NCBI GenBank assembly: GCA_028282925.1
Contig: JANQGV010000158.1
Location: 1-62,739 of the forward strand
Length of the DNA stretch: 62,739 nt
DNA from: Thermodesulfobacteriota bacterium
Lineage (GTDB): Bacteria; Desulfobacterota; WTBG01; CAIYCZ01; CAIRTM01
Reading direction: 5' to 3'
Position 1 is the first letter of the stretch. Every line of letters starts with the position of its first letter. The notes under the pieces are model-generated. The model worked only from the letters and a program-made list of their open reading frames with translations, had not been told where the DNA came from and did not search any database. The position numbers and the translations under genes were made by a program. Of the stretch, positions 42,624 through 53,008 are shown one piece after another.

Positions 42624-43691
42624 TCAGGCAGCCCCCAAAAGAGCCACTCCCTGCTTGTATCCAAGGCCCCCGTTGCCGTGAACCGCACCCAGAGACGTCT
42701 TGCCGCTGCGGATTTTCTCATACATGCATATCAGCCCGTTCAATGCCGGATTGTTCCAGGGAGCCCTTGCAACATTCATCCCGCCGGTAATGGTAACGGC
42801 ATGTTCGTCCAGAACAGGGGCAATATCCTCAAATGAGGGCGCTATGCCGCTTGCCAGCAGGAAAGCCATGGGCACCACCGGAAAACAGGAATAGACCTCA
42901 AGCAGGGCCTGCCCCTGCAGAAACAGATCGGCAAAAGGGACGCCTGCCCGGTCACAGGCATAATCATAGGCCTGCCGTAAATGGTCGTAGGTTGCAATTT
43001 CTGCTACATGAGCCGGACCGTCTCCGTATAGTTCAGCGGTTGCCACTCCCAGTACTGCTACCCGGTCGTGGGCGGCTATGTCAAGGCGATCCGCCAGTGC
43101 GACTGAGGCTACGATGAGCGCTCCGCTGAAATCGATGACCGGATTTGCACAATCCACTCCGCGAAAAAGGTCGGTGATATAGGCAAACCATTTGTCGGAA
43201 GGTGCTTCATAGGAACCGTTTTCCAGTGCTGTGCGCGCGTAGTTGCCATACAGCATCCCGGCCGCCTGCTTGAACAACTCCGGGCGTATACCGGCTTGCT
43301 CAATAAAAGCATGCGCGAGAAGAGTATACGCTTCCGGCAGCGGACAATTCTCTCCGTAAATATTCATAAGACTTCGCCGGTCGGCCGTTCTGTTACTGAA
43401 ATCGGAAATCAGCCGATCGGTTCCTTCTATTACGACTGCGAGGCCGGGATGCTGCACAATCAGATCAACGGCGCGACTCAGCGCTTCCAGCGGAGCGCAG
43501 CCGCTCCTGAAATGGTTTTCCTCAAGCGGAGACTTCCAGCCTTTTTCAAGTGGATCGATTTCCAAACGAACCGTTTCTTCAGCAAAGCGGCAAAGCGCAT
43601 CTTCAAGGCCGGGGGCCATGGCCGGACCGTTGCGACCGTCGATGGTTCGCTGGGCGGCAATAATAAGGGGTTTGTTTGCTTGACTGTTCAT
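42624..43691 (-). CDS. Thiolase-superfamily acyltransferase-like protein
   Basis: 355 residues from ATG 43691 (start uncertain; ATG 43706 is an alternative). The fold resembles acetyl-CoA acetyltransferase/SCP-2-type thiolases. It has NPVIDFSGALIVASVALADR, AYDYACDRAGVPFADLFL, ITGGMNVARAPWNNPALNGL, and the terminal GAVHGNGGLGYKQGVALLG, like the xNGG...KHAxGVY ending of thiolases. The usual nucleophilic Cys motif is not evident, so it may not be a classical thiolase. It converges on nothing; the two-component genes lie upstream on the same strand. Confidence 0.55.
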   Translation of the reverse strand: MNSQANKPLIIAAQRTIDGRNGPAMAPGLEDALCRFAEETVRLEIDPLEKGWKSPLEENHFRSGCAPLEALSRAVDLIVQHPGLAVVIEGTDRLISDFSNRTADRRSLMNIYGENCPLPEAYTLLAHAFIEQAGIRPELFKQAAGMLYGNYARTALENGSYEAPSDKWFAYITDLFRGVDCANPVIDFSGALIVASVALADRLDIAAHDRVAVLGVATAELYGDGPAHVAEIATYDHLRQAYDYACDRAGVPFADLFLQGQALLEVYSCFPVVPMAFLLASGIAPSFEDIAPVLDEHAVTITGGMNVARAPWNNPALNGLICMYEKIRSGKTSLGAVHGNGGLGYKQGVALLGAA

Positions 43692-43775
43692 AACATTTCT
43701 GCACATACGGTATACTGGACGTGTCCGGGGAACAAAAGGCGCTCCGGCAGAAGCACGGCATCCTTTCAGCAACAG

Positions 43776-45155
43776 CTATTCCTTATAAACAGATATGTGA
43801 TACTCGTCAATTTTCGAGAGCAGTGCCGGATAGCTGATCTCAAGCAGTTTTGCAGCCTGGCTTTTGTTGCCGCCGGTCTTGTGCAGGGCCTTGATAATGA
43901 GCTGTGCTTCCAGCTTGCGATGCATTCTTTTTACGGAAAGATCCTCCTCTTCCTGAACTTCGGGAACATCTTCACGAGCATTTTTAACGCTGTCGGGGAT
44001 ATCGTCCACATCAACACGGGACGCCTCGGTCAGCACCATGGCCCGTTCGATAATATTTTCAAGCTCCCGTATATTCCCGGGCCAGTGATAGTCCAGCAGT
44101 GATTTCATTGCGGATGCGGCTACGCCTTCAACGGCCAGGCTGTGGGCGGCATTGTATTTCCCGATGAAGTGGTCTACAAGCGAAGGTATATCCTCCTTCC
44201 TCTCCCGTAGCGGCGGGATGTTCACCGGCAGCACATTGAGGCGGTAGAAAAGGTCCTCCCGGAACGCTCCCCGGGACACTTCCTGCAGCAGGTCTTTGGC
44301 CGTGGCGGCAATCACTCGTACATCCACCGGACGAGAGCGTTCTTCGCCTACCCGGCGGATTTCACTCTCCTGCAGCACCCGCAAAAGCTTCACCTGCAGG
44401 TTAATCGGAATATCACCTATTTCGTCCAGGAACAACGTGCCGGAATCGGCCTCCTCAAAAAAGCCCTTCCGGTCCTGGGAGGCACCGGTGAATGAGCCTT
44501 TTTTGTGCCCGAACAGCTCGCTTTCAAGCAGCGTTTCCGGAATAGCACCACAGTTGATCGCCAGGAAGTCCCTGTCTTTGCGGGGGCTGTTATAGTGAAT
44601 CGCCTTTGCTACCAGTTCCTTACCTGTTCCGCTTTCGCCGGTTATGAGCACGGAACTTTTCACGTGGGCGACCTTTTTGATAAGCTCGAAAATGGCCTGC
44701 ATTGCCGGGCTTTTCCCGATAATATTGCCGAAGCTGTACTTCTCCTCAATCTCCCGGCGCAGCACAACGTTTTCCTGCTTCAGCCGCTCCCGCTCTTCGG
44801 CTTTCTTGAGAGCCAGTATGATTTCGGCCGGTTTGAAGGGCTTTGATATATAATCATAGGCGCCCAACTGCATGGTTTTTACGGCCAGGTCGATGGTGCC
44901 GTAGGCCGACATGGTGATCACCGTGGGCATCGGTTCCCGCTGGGCGACACGCTGCAGAAACCCTATGCCGTCCATTCCCGGCATGCGCACATCACACAGG
45001 ATTGCGTCGAAATCATGCTTCTCAACCAGCTTTAGGCCTTCCTGCCCGTCGCCCGCCTCGCGTACTTCATATCCCTCGTTTTCCAGCAGGGACATCAGAT
45101 AGTGCCGCATATTTTCTTCATCATCGATAACCAGCAGTTTTTTTACTTCACCCAT
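43776..45155 (-). CDS. NtrC-family sigma54-dependent response regulator (PilR-like)
   Basis: 459 residues. Residues 1-120 are a receiver domain (Asp55 in LCDVRMPG, Lys in SKPFKP). Residues about 145-370 are an AAA+ domain with GESGTGKE Walker A, LFLDEIGD Walker B and GSFTGA, a one-residue variant of the GAFTGA loop that contacts sigma54. The C-terminus is a Fis-type helix-turn-helix ([20 protein letters not shown]). It lies 11 bases after the sensor kinase gene and is co-oriented with prepilin peptidase, a layout like pilSR, so control of type IV pilus genes is a reasonable guess. Confidence 0.9.
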   Translation of the reverse strand: MGEVKKLLVIDDEENMRHYLMSLLENEGYEVREAGDGQEGLKLVEKHDFDAILCDVRMPGMDGIGFLQRVAQREPMPTVITMSAYGTIDLAVKTMQLGAYDYISKPFKPAEIILALKKAEERERLKQENVVLRREIEEKYSFGNIIGKSPAMQAIFELIKKVAHVKSSVLITGESGTGKELVAKAIHYNSPRKDRDFLAINCGAIPETLLESELFGHKKGSFTGASQDRKGFFEEADSGTLFLDEIGDIPINLQVKLLRVLQESEIRRVGEERSRPVDVRVIAATAKDLLQEVSRGAFREDLFYRLNVLPVNIPPLRERKEDIPSLVDHFIGKYNAAHSLAVEGVAASAMKSLLDYHWPGNIRELENIIERAMVLTEASRVDVDDIPDSVKNAREDVPEVQEEEDLSVKRMHRKLEAQLIIKALHKTGGNKSQAAKLLEISYPALLSKIDEYHISVYKE

Positions 45156-45166
45156 GTCTATCCAAT

Positions 45167-46672
45167 CTATGTCTCTTGTCCGGGCAGGGGGAAACGTAAC
45201 GTAAAAGAGGTACCTTTACCGGGAACGCTTGAGCAGTCTATGGACCCGCCGGCCATCTCGGTTATACGGTACACATTGGACAGCCCCAGTCCGGTCCCCT
45301 TACCCTGTTCTTTTGTGGTAAAAAAGGGATCAAATATTTTCTTCTGAATATCGGGGGTCATACCCTCCCCCGTATCCGTAAGTGTAAAAAAGATTGTATC
45401 GCTTTCACCGTCACTGTCAATACCCGTCACAAGCGTTAGAGAACCGCCGCCGGACATGGCATCCCGTGCGTTCAGCATCAGATTGACAATGGCCTGCCGG
45501 ATCTGTTGCGCATGGGCCTTGATTTGCGGAAGGTCCGGCGTCAGATGAAAGTCGGGGGTAATGGCAGCAAAATCCTTCTGACAGGCAACCATCGACCAGG
45601 CATCCCTGATCAGTTCGTTGAGGTCGATACGTTCCGGCTCACGGGCGGCAGGTTGGGCATAGTCCAGCAGATCCCTGATGGTTGTATTGACACGCTCGGT
45701 CTCGGCCTCCATCCGGCCAAGATAATCTTCGCGTTTTTTCTCCTCAAGGCTGCTGTTTCTCAGCATGTGGATATACCCGAGGATGATGCCGATCGGGTTG
45801 CCGATCTCATGTGCGATACCTGCGGCAAGCCTGCCCACCGATGCCAGTTTTTCACTCTGTATAATCTCGTTATGGGCCTGCTGCAGCTCAAGATTTTTTT
45901 GCTCCAGGTCTTTCAACTGGGCTTCAATCGTGGCGCGCTCTTTTTTAAGGTTTTCCGACATGGTTTTCAAGGCACTCGAAAGCTTGCCGATTTCATTACG
46001 GTCGGAAAAATAGAGCGGCACGTCAAAATGCCCTTCCGATATATCTTCGGTCATCCGTATGACCTTATTGACCGGGCGCACAATATAGCGGGACAGCAGA
46101 AACGTTCCGAAAGCAATAAGTATAACGGTATCAAACAGGATATAGAGAAAAATGATCTTTGATGCCTTTCGGATATGCAACTGCACATCATGCAGAGAAA
46201 AAACCGCTTTTAATGCCCCGGCTTTTCGGCCCTGCACAACCAGCGGCCCCACCACCGTCAACGCGCTGTCTGAGATGGATGTCAGCGGCCCTGGTTCGTC
46301 TTTCCCCAAAACAGAGCGCACGTCCCTGTCCGCCACTCCCGCACCGCCCGCCTTATTTCCGGCCCGGGCAACCGGCATGCCTTTTCGGTCGTAAAAAACG
46401 ATTTCACGGCACAACCCCTTATCGATACAGCTCTGAAAAAACCGCTGGACGCGTTTGGCTGTGGCGGATTCTCCGGCCTGTTGCGGCTTGCCGGCGGCAA
46501 AGCCCGATATCCCGGCCTCCAGGGAGGCAAAGACCATTTTTCCGGCCAGCTCACGCTGTTTGATCATTTCACGCTGTGTAACGCGAAATACAACGATACT
46601 GATCAGGCCGATGGCGATGATCATCAGCAGAAAAATATTCCAGAATATTGTTGTTCTCAGCCCGATATTCAT
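45167..46672 (-). CDS. Membrane sensor histidine kinase (PilS-like)
   Basis: 501 residues. TM1 (FWNIFLLMIIAIGLISIVVF), a periplasmic sensor of about 130 residues, TM2 (IIFLYILFDTVILIAFGTFL), a HAMP domain (VRPVNKVIRMTEDISEGHFD), a coiled coil, HisKA (GIAHEIGNPIGI, phospho-His) and HATPase (N-box VNLMLNARDAM, DTGEGM, FTTKEQGKGTGLGLSN). It is followed directly by its likely partner, the sigma54 regulator. The periplasmic signal is unknown. Confidence 0.9.
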   Translation of the reverse strand: MNIGLRTTIFWNIFLLMIIAIGLISIVVFRVTQREMIKQRELAGKMVFASLEAGISGFAAGKPQQAGESATAKRVQRFFQSCIDKGLCREIVFYDRKGMPVARAGNKAGGAGVADRDVRSVLGKDEPGPLTSISDSALTVVGPLVVQGRKAGALKAVFSLHDVQLHIRKASKIIFLYILFDTVILIAFGTFLLSRYIVRPVNKVIRMTEDISEGHFDVPLYFSDRNEIGKLSSALKTMSENLKKERATIEAQLKDLEQKNLELQQAHNEIIQSEKLASVGRLAAGIAHEIGNPIGIILGYIHMLRNSSLEEKKREDYLGRMEAETERVNTTIRDLLDYAQPAAREPERIDLNELIRDAWSMVACQKDFAAITPDFHLTPDLPQIKAHAQQIRQAIVNLMLNARDAMSGGGSLTLVTGIDSDGESDTIFFTLTDTGEGMTPDIQKKIFDPFFTTKEQGKGTGLGLSNVYRITEMAGGSIDCSSVPGKGTSFTLRFPLPGQET

Positions 46673-46729
46673 ACAGCCTCTCAGAACAGCTCCTCTGCTT
46701 GTCTTTTTACACCTGCACCGGCCTGGGAC

Positions 46730-47506
46730 TTACCGCGCTCCGACGGTCAGGTAGAAGTGGATCAGTTGCTCCCCGTACACCAGGGCACATAATGCCCCGG
46801 CCGCCAGGAAGGGCCCGAAAGGCACTGCGTATTTAAAGTTTTTCCCTTTAATCACGATAAGCGCAATGCCGACGAAGCTGCCGGCAAATGCCGCCAGCAC
46901 CAGGGTCGCCAGGGCCCCTTTCCACCCTAGGAAAGCCCCTATCATGGCCAGCAGCTTGATATCGCCGCCCCCCATGCCCTCCTTGCCGGTGAGCAGGTGA
47001 TAACCCAGGGCAAACCCGTACAGCACCCCGCCCCCTGCAGCTATGCCGATGAGCGAGTCCAGGGGCGTCACCCAGGGCACCACAAATGAACTTACAAAGC
47101 ACAGCGGGATGCCGGGCAGGCTGATAACATCGGGGATAATCTGAAGCTCGAGATCGATAAAGGTTATAACGATCAGGGCAAACGCAAACACACAGGCAAT
47201 GACAAACGGCCATGAAATCCCAAAGTAATAAAACAGCCACAGAGTCACAAGCGGCGTGATCAGCTCGACCAGAAAATACTGCAAAGAAATGGGGGCCCGG
47301 CAGTATCTGCACTTCCCGCCCAGCACGATATAACTGAGTATGGGAAGGTTATAATAAAAAGGTATGGCATGCTTGCAGGCCGGACAATGCGAAGCCGGCC
47401 ACACAATGGATATTTTTTTCGGAATCCGCACGATACATACATTTAAAAAACTGCCGATACAACAACCGAACAGCAGCACTGCGATAGAAAAAAAGGTATC
47501 AGGCAT
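46730..47506 (-). CDS. pilD: Prepilin peptidase / N-methyltransferase (PilD)
   Basis: 258 residues and eight membrane helices. The N-terminal GCCIGSFLNVCIVRIP is followed by the zinc-type cysteine pairs CPAC and CRYC. The aspartyl protease residues lie in TFIDLELQIIPD and GGGDIKLL. It cleaves leader peptides of type IV pilins and type II pseudopilins in the inner membrane and methylates the new N-terminus. Gene order pilD - sensor kinase - sigma54 regulator supports a pilus regulatory locus. Confidence 0.93.
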   Translation of the reverse strand: MPDTFFSIAVLLFGCCIGSFLNVCIVRIPKKISIVWPASHCPACKHAIPFYYNLPILSYIVLGGKCRYCRAPISLQYFLVELITPLVTLWLFYYFGISWPFVIACVFAFALIVITFIDLELQIIPDVISLPGIPLCFVSSFVVPWVTPLDSLIGIAAGGGVLYGFALGYHLLTGKEGMGGGDIKLLAMIGAFLGWKGALATLVLAAFAGSFVGIALIVIKGKNFKYAVPFGPFLAAGALCALVYGEQLIHFYLTVGAR

Positions 47507-47558
47507 ATTCGTTCACCCTTTCATAAGAGGAGGCCCCTGAGGAGGTTCAGGAAACGCA

Positions 47559-50249
47559 TCAGAGTTTATTCTGCAATCGCTGAAAATTCTTGGCAAGCCA
47601 GATCATACTTCCCACAATACCCGAAAACATTCCGGCAAAAACACCGAACTTTGCAAAGCCCAGTATTTTAACGCTTGAAAGCGCGTTGAACGACGTTTCA
47701 TATCCTTCGTAGCAGGTCAGCACAACCGTAAAAAACAGGGCCGTCAACGTTGCAATAACCGTAAACACACCCACCATTTTGCTTGTGCACTCGGCTGCAA
47801 AAATCATTTTTTTCAAAATCTCCAGCCGAAAGAGATGCGAGTCCAGCCGCCCGGCTTCACGGGAAAGATTTTCGAGCAGTTGCTGGGCATCCTGCGGGCT
47901 GGGCGGCGGCACGGTGTCGGCGGTTTTGCGGGCCTCTTCCAGCACCTGCTTAAAATGCTCCGTAACCTTATGGTCTTTATCCGATAAAACGTTTTTATAG
48001 GGAAATCGCTTCAGGTACTGTTCATGGTTTTCTATATGTTTCTTGAAACCGGAAATTTTCTTGCGCAGGTTTACCTGCCGGTACTGAAGGGCCCGCCTGA
48101 TTAAAATGTCGACGTTCATTTCAAGCCCGGGAATATCGATAAGCCCGGCAATGCTTTCGCTGCGAAAGATATCCGAAGCCCGTTGATACAATTCAATGGC
48201 GGCCTGAAAGTCTGCATCGTCCTTGTGAAACCAGCTTTGATGCTCCTCGATAGTTTTCTGCATGCTTGTAAAACTTTTTTGACTGCGAGCCCGTAACGAT
48301 ATCAACTCGCGGTTGAGAAACGCAACAATTTCTTTTTTGGCAACGTTCAACTGGGGATTCAGCGCCACCATGAAATAGTAACGCGGCGACTGGTAAATCA
48401 GTTTTTTGAATATCTCAAGGGCCTGCTTGATTTTACCGGCCTTTACCAGCAGCACTGCATAATAGTAGCGCCCGTCGTTCCATTCGTGGCTGGTCCCCAG
48501 GATTTTCTGCAGCTCCTGCTGGGCTTCGGGAATCGCGTTAATAACATCATATACCCGGGCCAGCAGCAAATAGATCTGCCGCTTCTGCATATTGTTCAGC
48601 GAGAAAGACAGCGCCTTATTAAAGTGGAACACCGCCTTCTCCGGGTTGTTCTTCTCCATGGAAAGGATGCCCAGGGCCACATGGGGGCGGTAGTCGTTGG
48701 GTTGCTCGGCAACGGCCTTTTCAAACCAGTCACCCGCCTCTTCATAACGTGACACCCGCAGGCAGTCTTCGCCCATCAGGACCGAACCCGACTTTTTAGC
48801 CGGATGCTCCTTGTTTGCCGCCGTTTCCTGGTACAACTGTTTAAGCGCCCGAAGCTGGAAATGGGACGATATCTCGTAAAACGCAAAAAAACAAAGCGTG
48901 TAAGGGTCTTTTTTGTTTTCACGAAACAGCAGCTCAAAGCGCTCCTCCTCGGCCCCGCTTTTCAGGGGCCGCACAATATCGGCGAAGCTTTCCTGGAAAG
49001 ACTGCCGCATCTTCTGCATCGGCAAGTACCCCAATGCATCGAGATACTGTGTCGGCTTGCCGATAGGCTTCGAAGGGCACTTGCTTGTTGCGTGCTGGGT
49101 GCAGCCGCAATAAAAACAGGCCGTAGCACCCGGCCGGGCGGCGGCTTCGGCCGGCAGTATCGCCGTAAAGATGGTTTTTTCCCGGTCCTGATCACCTCCT
49201 TGCAGCACGTAGAGCGGTCGGCTGCTGTCCTGCCGGTTTTTCACCGGAACACAGGTGGCTTTACAGTCTTCCGGTATAGCTTCATACATATGGGAGCTCA
49301 GCATAATTTCATAGGGATCGGCATGGTCGCGGGCATTGACCGCACCGTCAAAATACGGCAGCACATTTCCGTCGCCCACTTTTTTTGCATCAACGGCATG
49401 TAGTCCGATCCGGACCACCTGGGGCAAATCGCTTTCCTCCGCCGAAGAGTCCAGGTATTGCTGCAGCGACTTCCGGGCCGTTTCAAGGCAGGCGCGGCCG
49501 TCGCGGAAATACACATTTACCTCGTGTTCGTCCGTTGTCACGGTTTTATCCGAGCGGTGCTCGATGAAAAAGGCGACTTTGTCTATGCCCCCCGTCGATT
49601 CTACTTCCAGGGAGGCGGCCTCGATCCGGAGAGACAGGAGATACAACGTATTCTCATCGGCCTCGCTGAGCTTTTTCCATTCGACCTGGTAGATCTGTAC
49701 GGAACCCAGAGGACCACGGCTGCTGATATCATGTTTTGCAAAGCCGACCTCGGCCGTATTTGCCACCTCCTGATAGAGCGCCTCGGTAATGAGAATCTGT
49801 TGCGCCTCGCATTGAGAAATAAGCTTTCCGGCAACATTCACCACATCGCCGAAAACATCCCGCTCTTCAACGATTCCAAAACCGTAATTCATGGCTACGC
49901 GGATCAGCAACTGGTCTTCCGGCTTGTCATGTTCGCGGTTGTGGGCCTGCAGCCGCTTCTGCATGGAAATGCCGGCCCAGAGTGCATCCTTGGCCGAAAA
50001 GAAATAGGCCATGATCGAATCGCCGATGGTTTTGACGATCGTACCCTTATACGCCCGCACAATCGGAAACAGCATATCGTTGAGCTTCTGGATCATAATG
50101 CGGCCGGCAATATTGCCGTGGTCTTTATAAAAGGCCGACGATCCTTTTACATCCGTAAACAGGATGGCAAACTGCTTGTTTCCGCCCTGGCCATGCTTAC
50201 CGGAAGAAGTGTTTTGAGCAGAAACGTTCGTATCTTTCGCCTGAGCCAT
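47559..50249 (-). CDS. Class III adenylate/guanylate cyclase with zinc knuckle, TPRs and C-terminal membrane anchor
   Basis: 896 residues from ATG 50249 (AAAAGG 7 bases upstream). Residues about 30-190 are a class III cyclase domain: AILFTDVKGSSAF and KTIGDSIMAYFF give the two metal Asp residues, and VFGDVVNVAGKL is the conserved dimer loop. A second, degenerate cyclase-like domain follows (about 230-355). At 378-391, CFYCGCTQHATSKC fits the CX2CX4HX4C zinc knuckle. Residues about 490-680 hold TPRs (VALGILSMEKNNPEKAVFHF). Two membrane helices lie at the C-terminus. Nucleotide preference cannot be read. Confidence 0.85.
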   Translation of the reverse strand: MAQAKDTNVSAQNTSSGKHGQGGNKQFAILFTDVKGSSAFYKDHGNIAGRIMIQKLNDMLFPIVRAYKGTIVKTIGDSIMAYFFSAKDALWAGISMQKRLQAHNREHDKPEDQLLIRVAMNYGFGIVEERDVFGDVVNVAGKLISQCEAQQILITEALYQEVANTAEVGFAKHDISSRGPLGSVQIYQVEWKKLSEADENTLYLLSLRIEAASLEVESTGGIDKVAFFIEHRSDKTVTTDEHEVNVYFRDGRACLETARKSLQQYLDSSAEESDLPQVVRIGLHAVDAKKVGDGNVLPYFDGAVNARDHADPYEIMLSSHMYEAIPEDCKATCVPVKNRQDSSRPLYVLQGGDQDREKTIFTAILPAEAAARPGATACFYCGCTQHATSKCPSKPIGKPTQYLDALGYLPMQKMRQSFQESFADIVRPLKSGAEEERFELLFRENKKDPYTLCFFAFYEISSHFQLRALKQLYQETAANKEHPAKKSGSVLMGEDCLRVSRYEEAGDWFEKAVAEQPNDYRPHVALGILSMEKNNPEKAVFHFNKALSFSLNNMQKRQIYLLLARVYDVINAIPEAQQELQKILGTSHEWNDGRYYYAVLLVKAGKIKQALEIFKKLIYQSPRYYFMVALNPQLNVAKKEIVAFLNRELISLRARSQKSFTSMQKTIEEHQSWFHKDDADFQAAIELYQRASDIFRSESIAGLIDIPGLEMNVDILIRRALQYRQVNLRKKISGFKKHIENHEQYLKRFPYKNVLSDKDHKVTEHFKQVLEEARKTADTVPPPSPQDAQQLLENLSREAGRLDSHLFRLEILKKMIFAAECTSKMVGVFTVIATLTALFFTVVLTCYEGYETSFNALSSVKILGFAKFGVFAGMFSGIVGSMIWLAKNFQRLQNKL

Positions 50250-50619
50250 GCGGATACCTTTTAGAACACGCAGCCGCCCCATGGTGGAAACGGCTCTTTC
50301 TGATGCAACCCGGCACGGCCGGGGTGCTGCAACCTCATAATGTATGTAACTTTTTTATATATCTTTATATTTTTCGGAATTTCTTTGGTTTATCTTTACC
50401 TATTTCGGCTACCCGGCCGTAAAAAGAACCTGCGCACTCACTTCGGGTCACATGAGTCAAAATAAAGTTTTTTCATATACTTAAAGCATTATGGGGCAGT
50501 GCATACATACTCATACAAAGTGCAAATAGAACAGTATTTCAGCCATTTCCGGTCCTGTGAGGAAAATTGCGCAATAATGACTCTATGCGAGAAGCCTGTT
50601 GGAATACGCTGAAAAGGAA
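50250..50619. other. Intergenic region before repeat B copy 4
   Basis: About 370 bases between the cyclase start and the repeat. AT-rich with no recognised gene, RNA or repeat; the cyclase promoter must lie here on the minus strand. Confidence 0.4.
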
Positions 50620-50844
50620 GGCTGTTGGAGAATATTCAGATACAAGGCGAAACCTTGCGGTGGCAACATGCAACCGCGTAGCGGTTGACCTGTTTGCCCT
50701 GAAAGGGAAAACAGGTAGCACGAAAGTGCATAGTTTCCTTCAACAGGAAAACACTTTTTCCTGTTGATCATTTGGCATACTTGTCTGTACGCCGCAGTGA
50801 CGAAAGGTGAGTGCAACACAGAAGATGGGTGTTCCCCAACAGCC
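50620..50844. repeat. Repeat family B, copy 4, carrying an inserted hairpin cluster
   Basis: The ends match other B copies (GGCTGTTGGAGAATATTC...GTTCCCCAACAGCC), but the middle is expanded by about 100 bases holding four consecutive hairpins. They are CAACCGC-gta-GCGGTTG (50671-50687); CCTGTTT..CCCT/AGGG..AAACAGG (50689-50715); GCAC-gaaa-GTGC with a GNRA loop (50718-50729); and CAACAGGAAAA/TTTTCCTGTTG (50741-50766). Confidence 0.8.
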
Positions 50845-50910
50845 TTTTGGAACTCCCCATAAAAAAAGAGGCAATCCGGAGATTACCTCTTTTTACAGGT
50901 GTAAGCTGTA

Positions 50911-51003
50911 TGGCGGAGAGAGAGGGATTCGAACCCTCGGTACACTTTTGAGTGTACACTCGCTTAGCAGGCGAGCGCCTTCAGCCGACTCGGCCATCTC
51001 TCC
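50911..51003 (-). tRNA. tRNA-Ser (anticodon GCU)
   Basis: 93 bases including an encoded CCA. Acceptor stem GGAGAGA / TCTCTCC, anticodon loop CTGCTAA (GCU, reading AGC/AGU), a long class II variable arm (GTGTACACT...AGTGTAC), and T loop TTCGAAT. Confidence 0.97.
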
Positions 51004-51018
51004 GTATTGAATATATTG

Positions 51019-51110
51019 TGGCGGAGGGAGTAGGATTCGAACCCACGGACCCGCTTCCACGGGTCAACGGTTTTCAAGACCGCCGCCTTCAACCACTCGG
51101 CCATCCCTCC
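51019..51110 (-). tRNA. tRNA-Ser (anticodon UGA)
   Basis: 92 bases including an encoded CCA. Acceptor stem GGAGGGA / TCCCTCC, anticodon loop CTTGAAA (UGA, reading UCA), a class II variable arm (CCCGTGGAAGCGGG-like), and T loop TTCGAAT. It lies 48 bases downstream of serS on the same strand. Confidence 0.97.
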
Positions 51111-51158
51111 ATGAACTGTAAAGAATATCACCATTGCCAAAACGAGTCAAGACCCGTT

Positions 51159-52442
<1,284 letters not shown>

Positions 52443-52498
52443 TTAACTGATACACAGGTTGTTGTGAATATCAAAACCGGCAATACATCAGATGCATG

Positions 52499-53008
52499 CT
52501 ACTTGCTTTGCAGCCACTTCTGAAACCGGGGATACCCGGTCGTCTTCCAGTTCTTGCCGTTGACCGATTCGATAAACTGCTCGTAGCAGGCATCCAGCAG
52601 CGATTGCAGTGTTTCAATGCTGTATATCCTGCCGTAGAACTTCTCGTCAAGATCCTGCACCGCCGGCATATCGATTTTCAACCCCGATATCTCAAAACGG
52701 TCGGCCTTCAAAGTGAACACCCAGGTATTTTCACCTTTGTCGATGCGGAACCGCGCTTCGCGGACCTTCTTTCTGGAGCGGATAGCCTGCTTCAAATCCT
52801 TTTCGGTGAAATCGTCGCCGGAATAGGTCACGGTGTTAGGGGGGACCTCCTGGTCGTCTTCCAGTGCAATTTTTCGGTCGAGAAAAAGCACAAACTGCTC
52901 ACCGGAACCGGGCAATTCAAACTGCCCTCCGTTGTCGTCGCTTTTGTAACAAAGATAGGTGAGAAAATCCCGGCCGAGACTCCCCTGTTTCTGCTGCTCG
53001 TTATCCAT
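52499..53008 (-). CDS. RdgC-like protein, C-terminal half
   Basis: 169 residues from ATG 53008, overlapping the upstream frame by 8 bases (ATGGATAA). It aligns by eye with the C-terminal half of E. coli RdgC: DFLTYLCYKSDDNG, FTEKDLKQAIRSRKKVREAR (like [20 protein letters not shown]) and RFEISGLKI. RdgC is a ring-forming DNA-binding protein that modulates RecA. Here the family appears encoded by two coupled genes; together they total about 373 residues against about 300 for RdgC. Confidence 0.65.
   Translation of the reverse strand: MDNEQQKQGSLGRDFLTYLCYKSDDNGGQFELPGSGEQFVLFLDRKIALEDDQEVPPNTVTYSGDDFTEKDLKQAIRSRKKVREARFRIDKGENTWVFTLKADRFEISGLKIDMPAVQDLDEKFYGRIYSIETLQSLLDACYEQFIESVNGKNWKTTGYPRFQKWLQSK

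Noticed and set aside
42485-42721. 78-codon minus-strand frame overlapping the thiolase-like gene end
   Set aside because: It runs through the terminator hairpin and antisense-like composition; no ribosome binding site or family.
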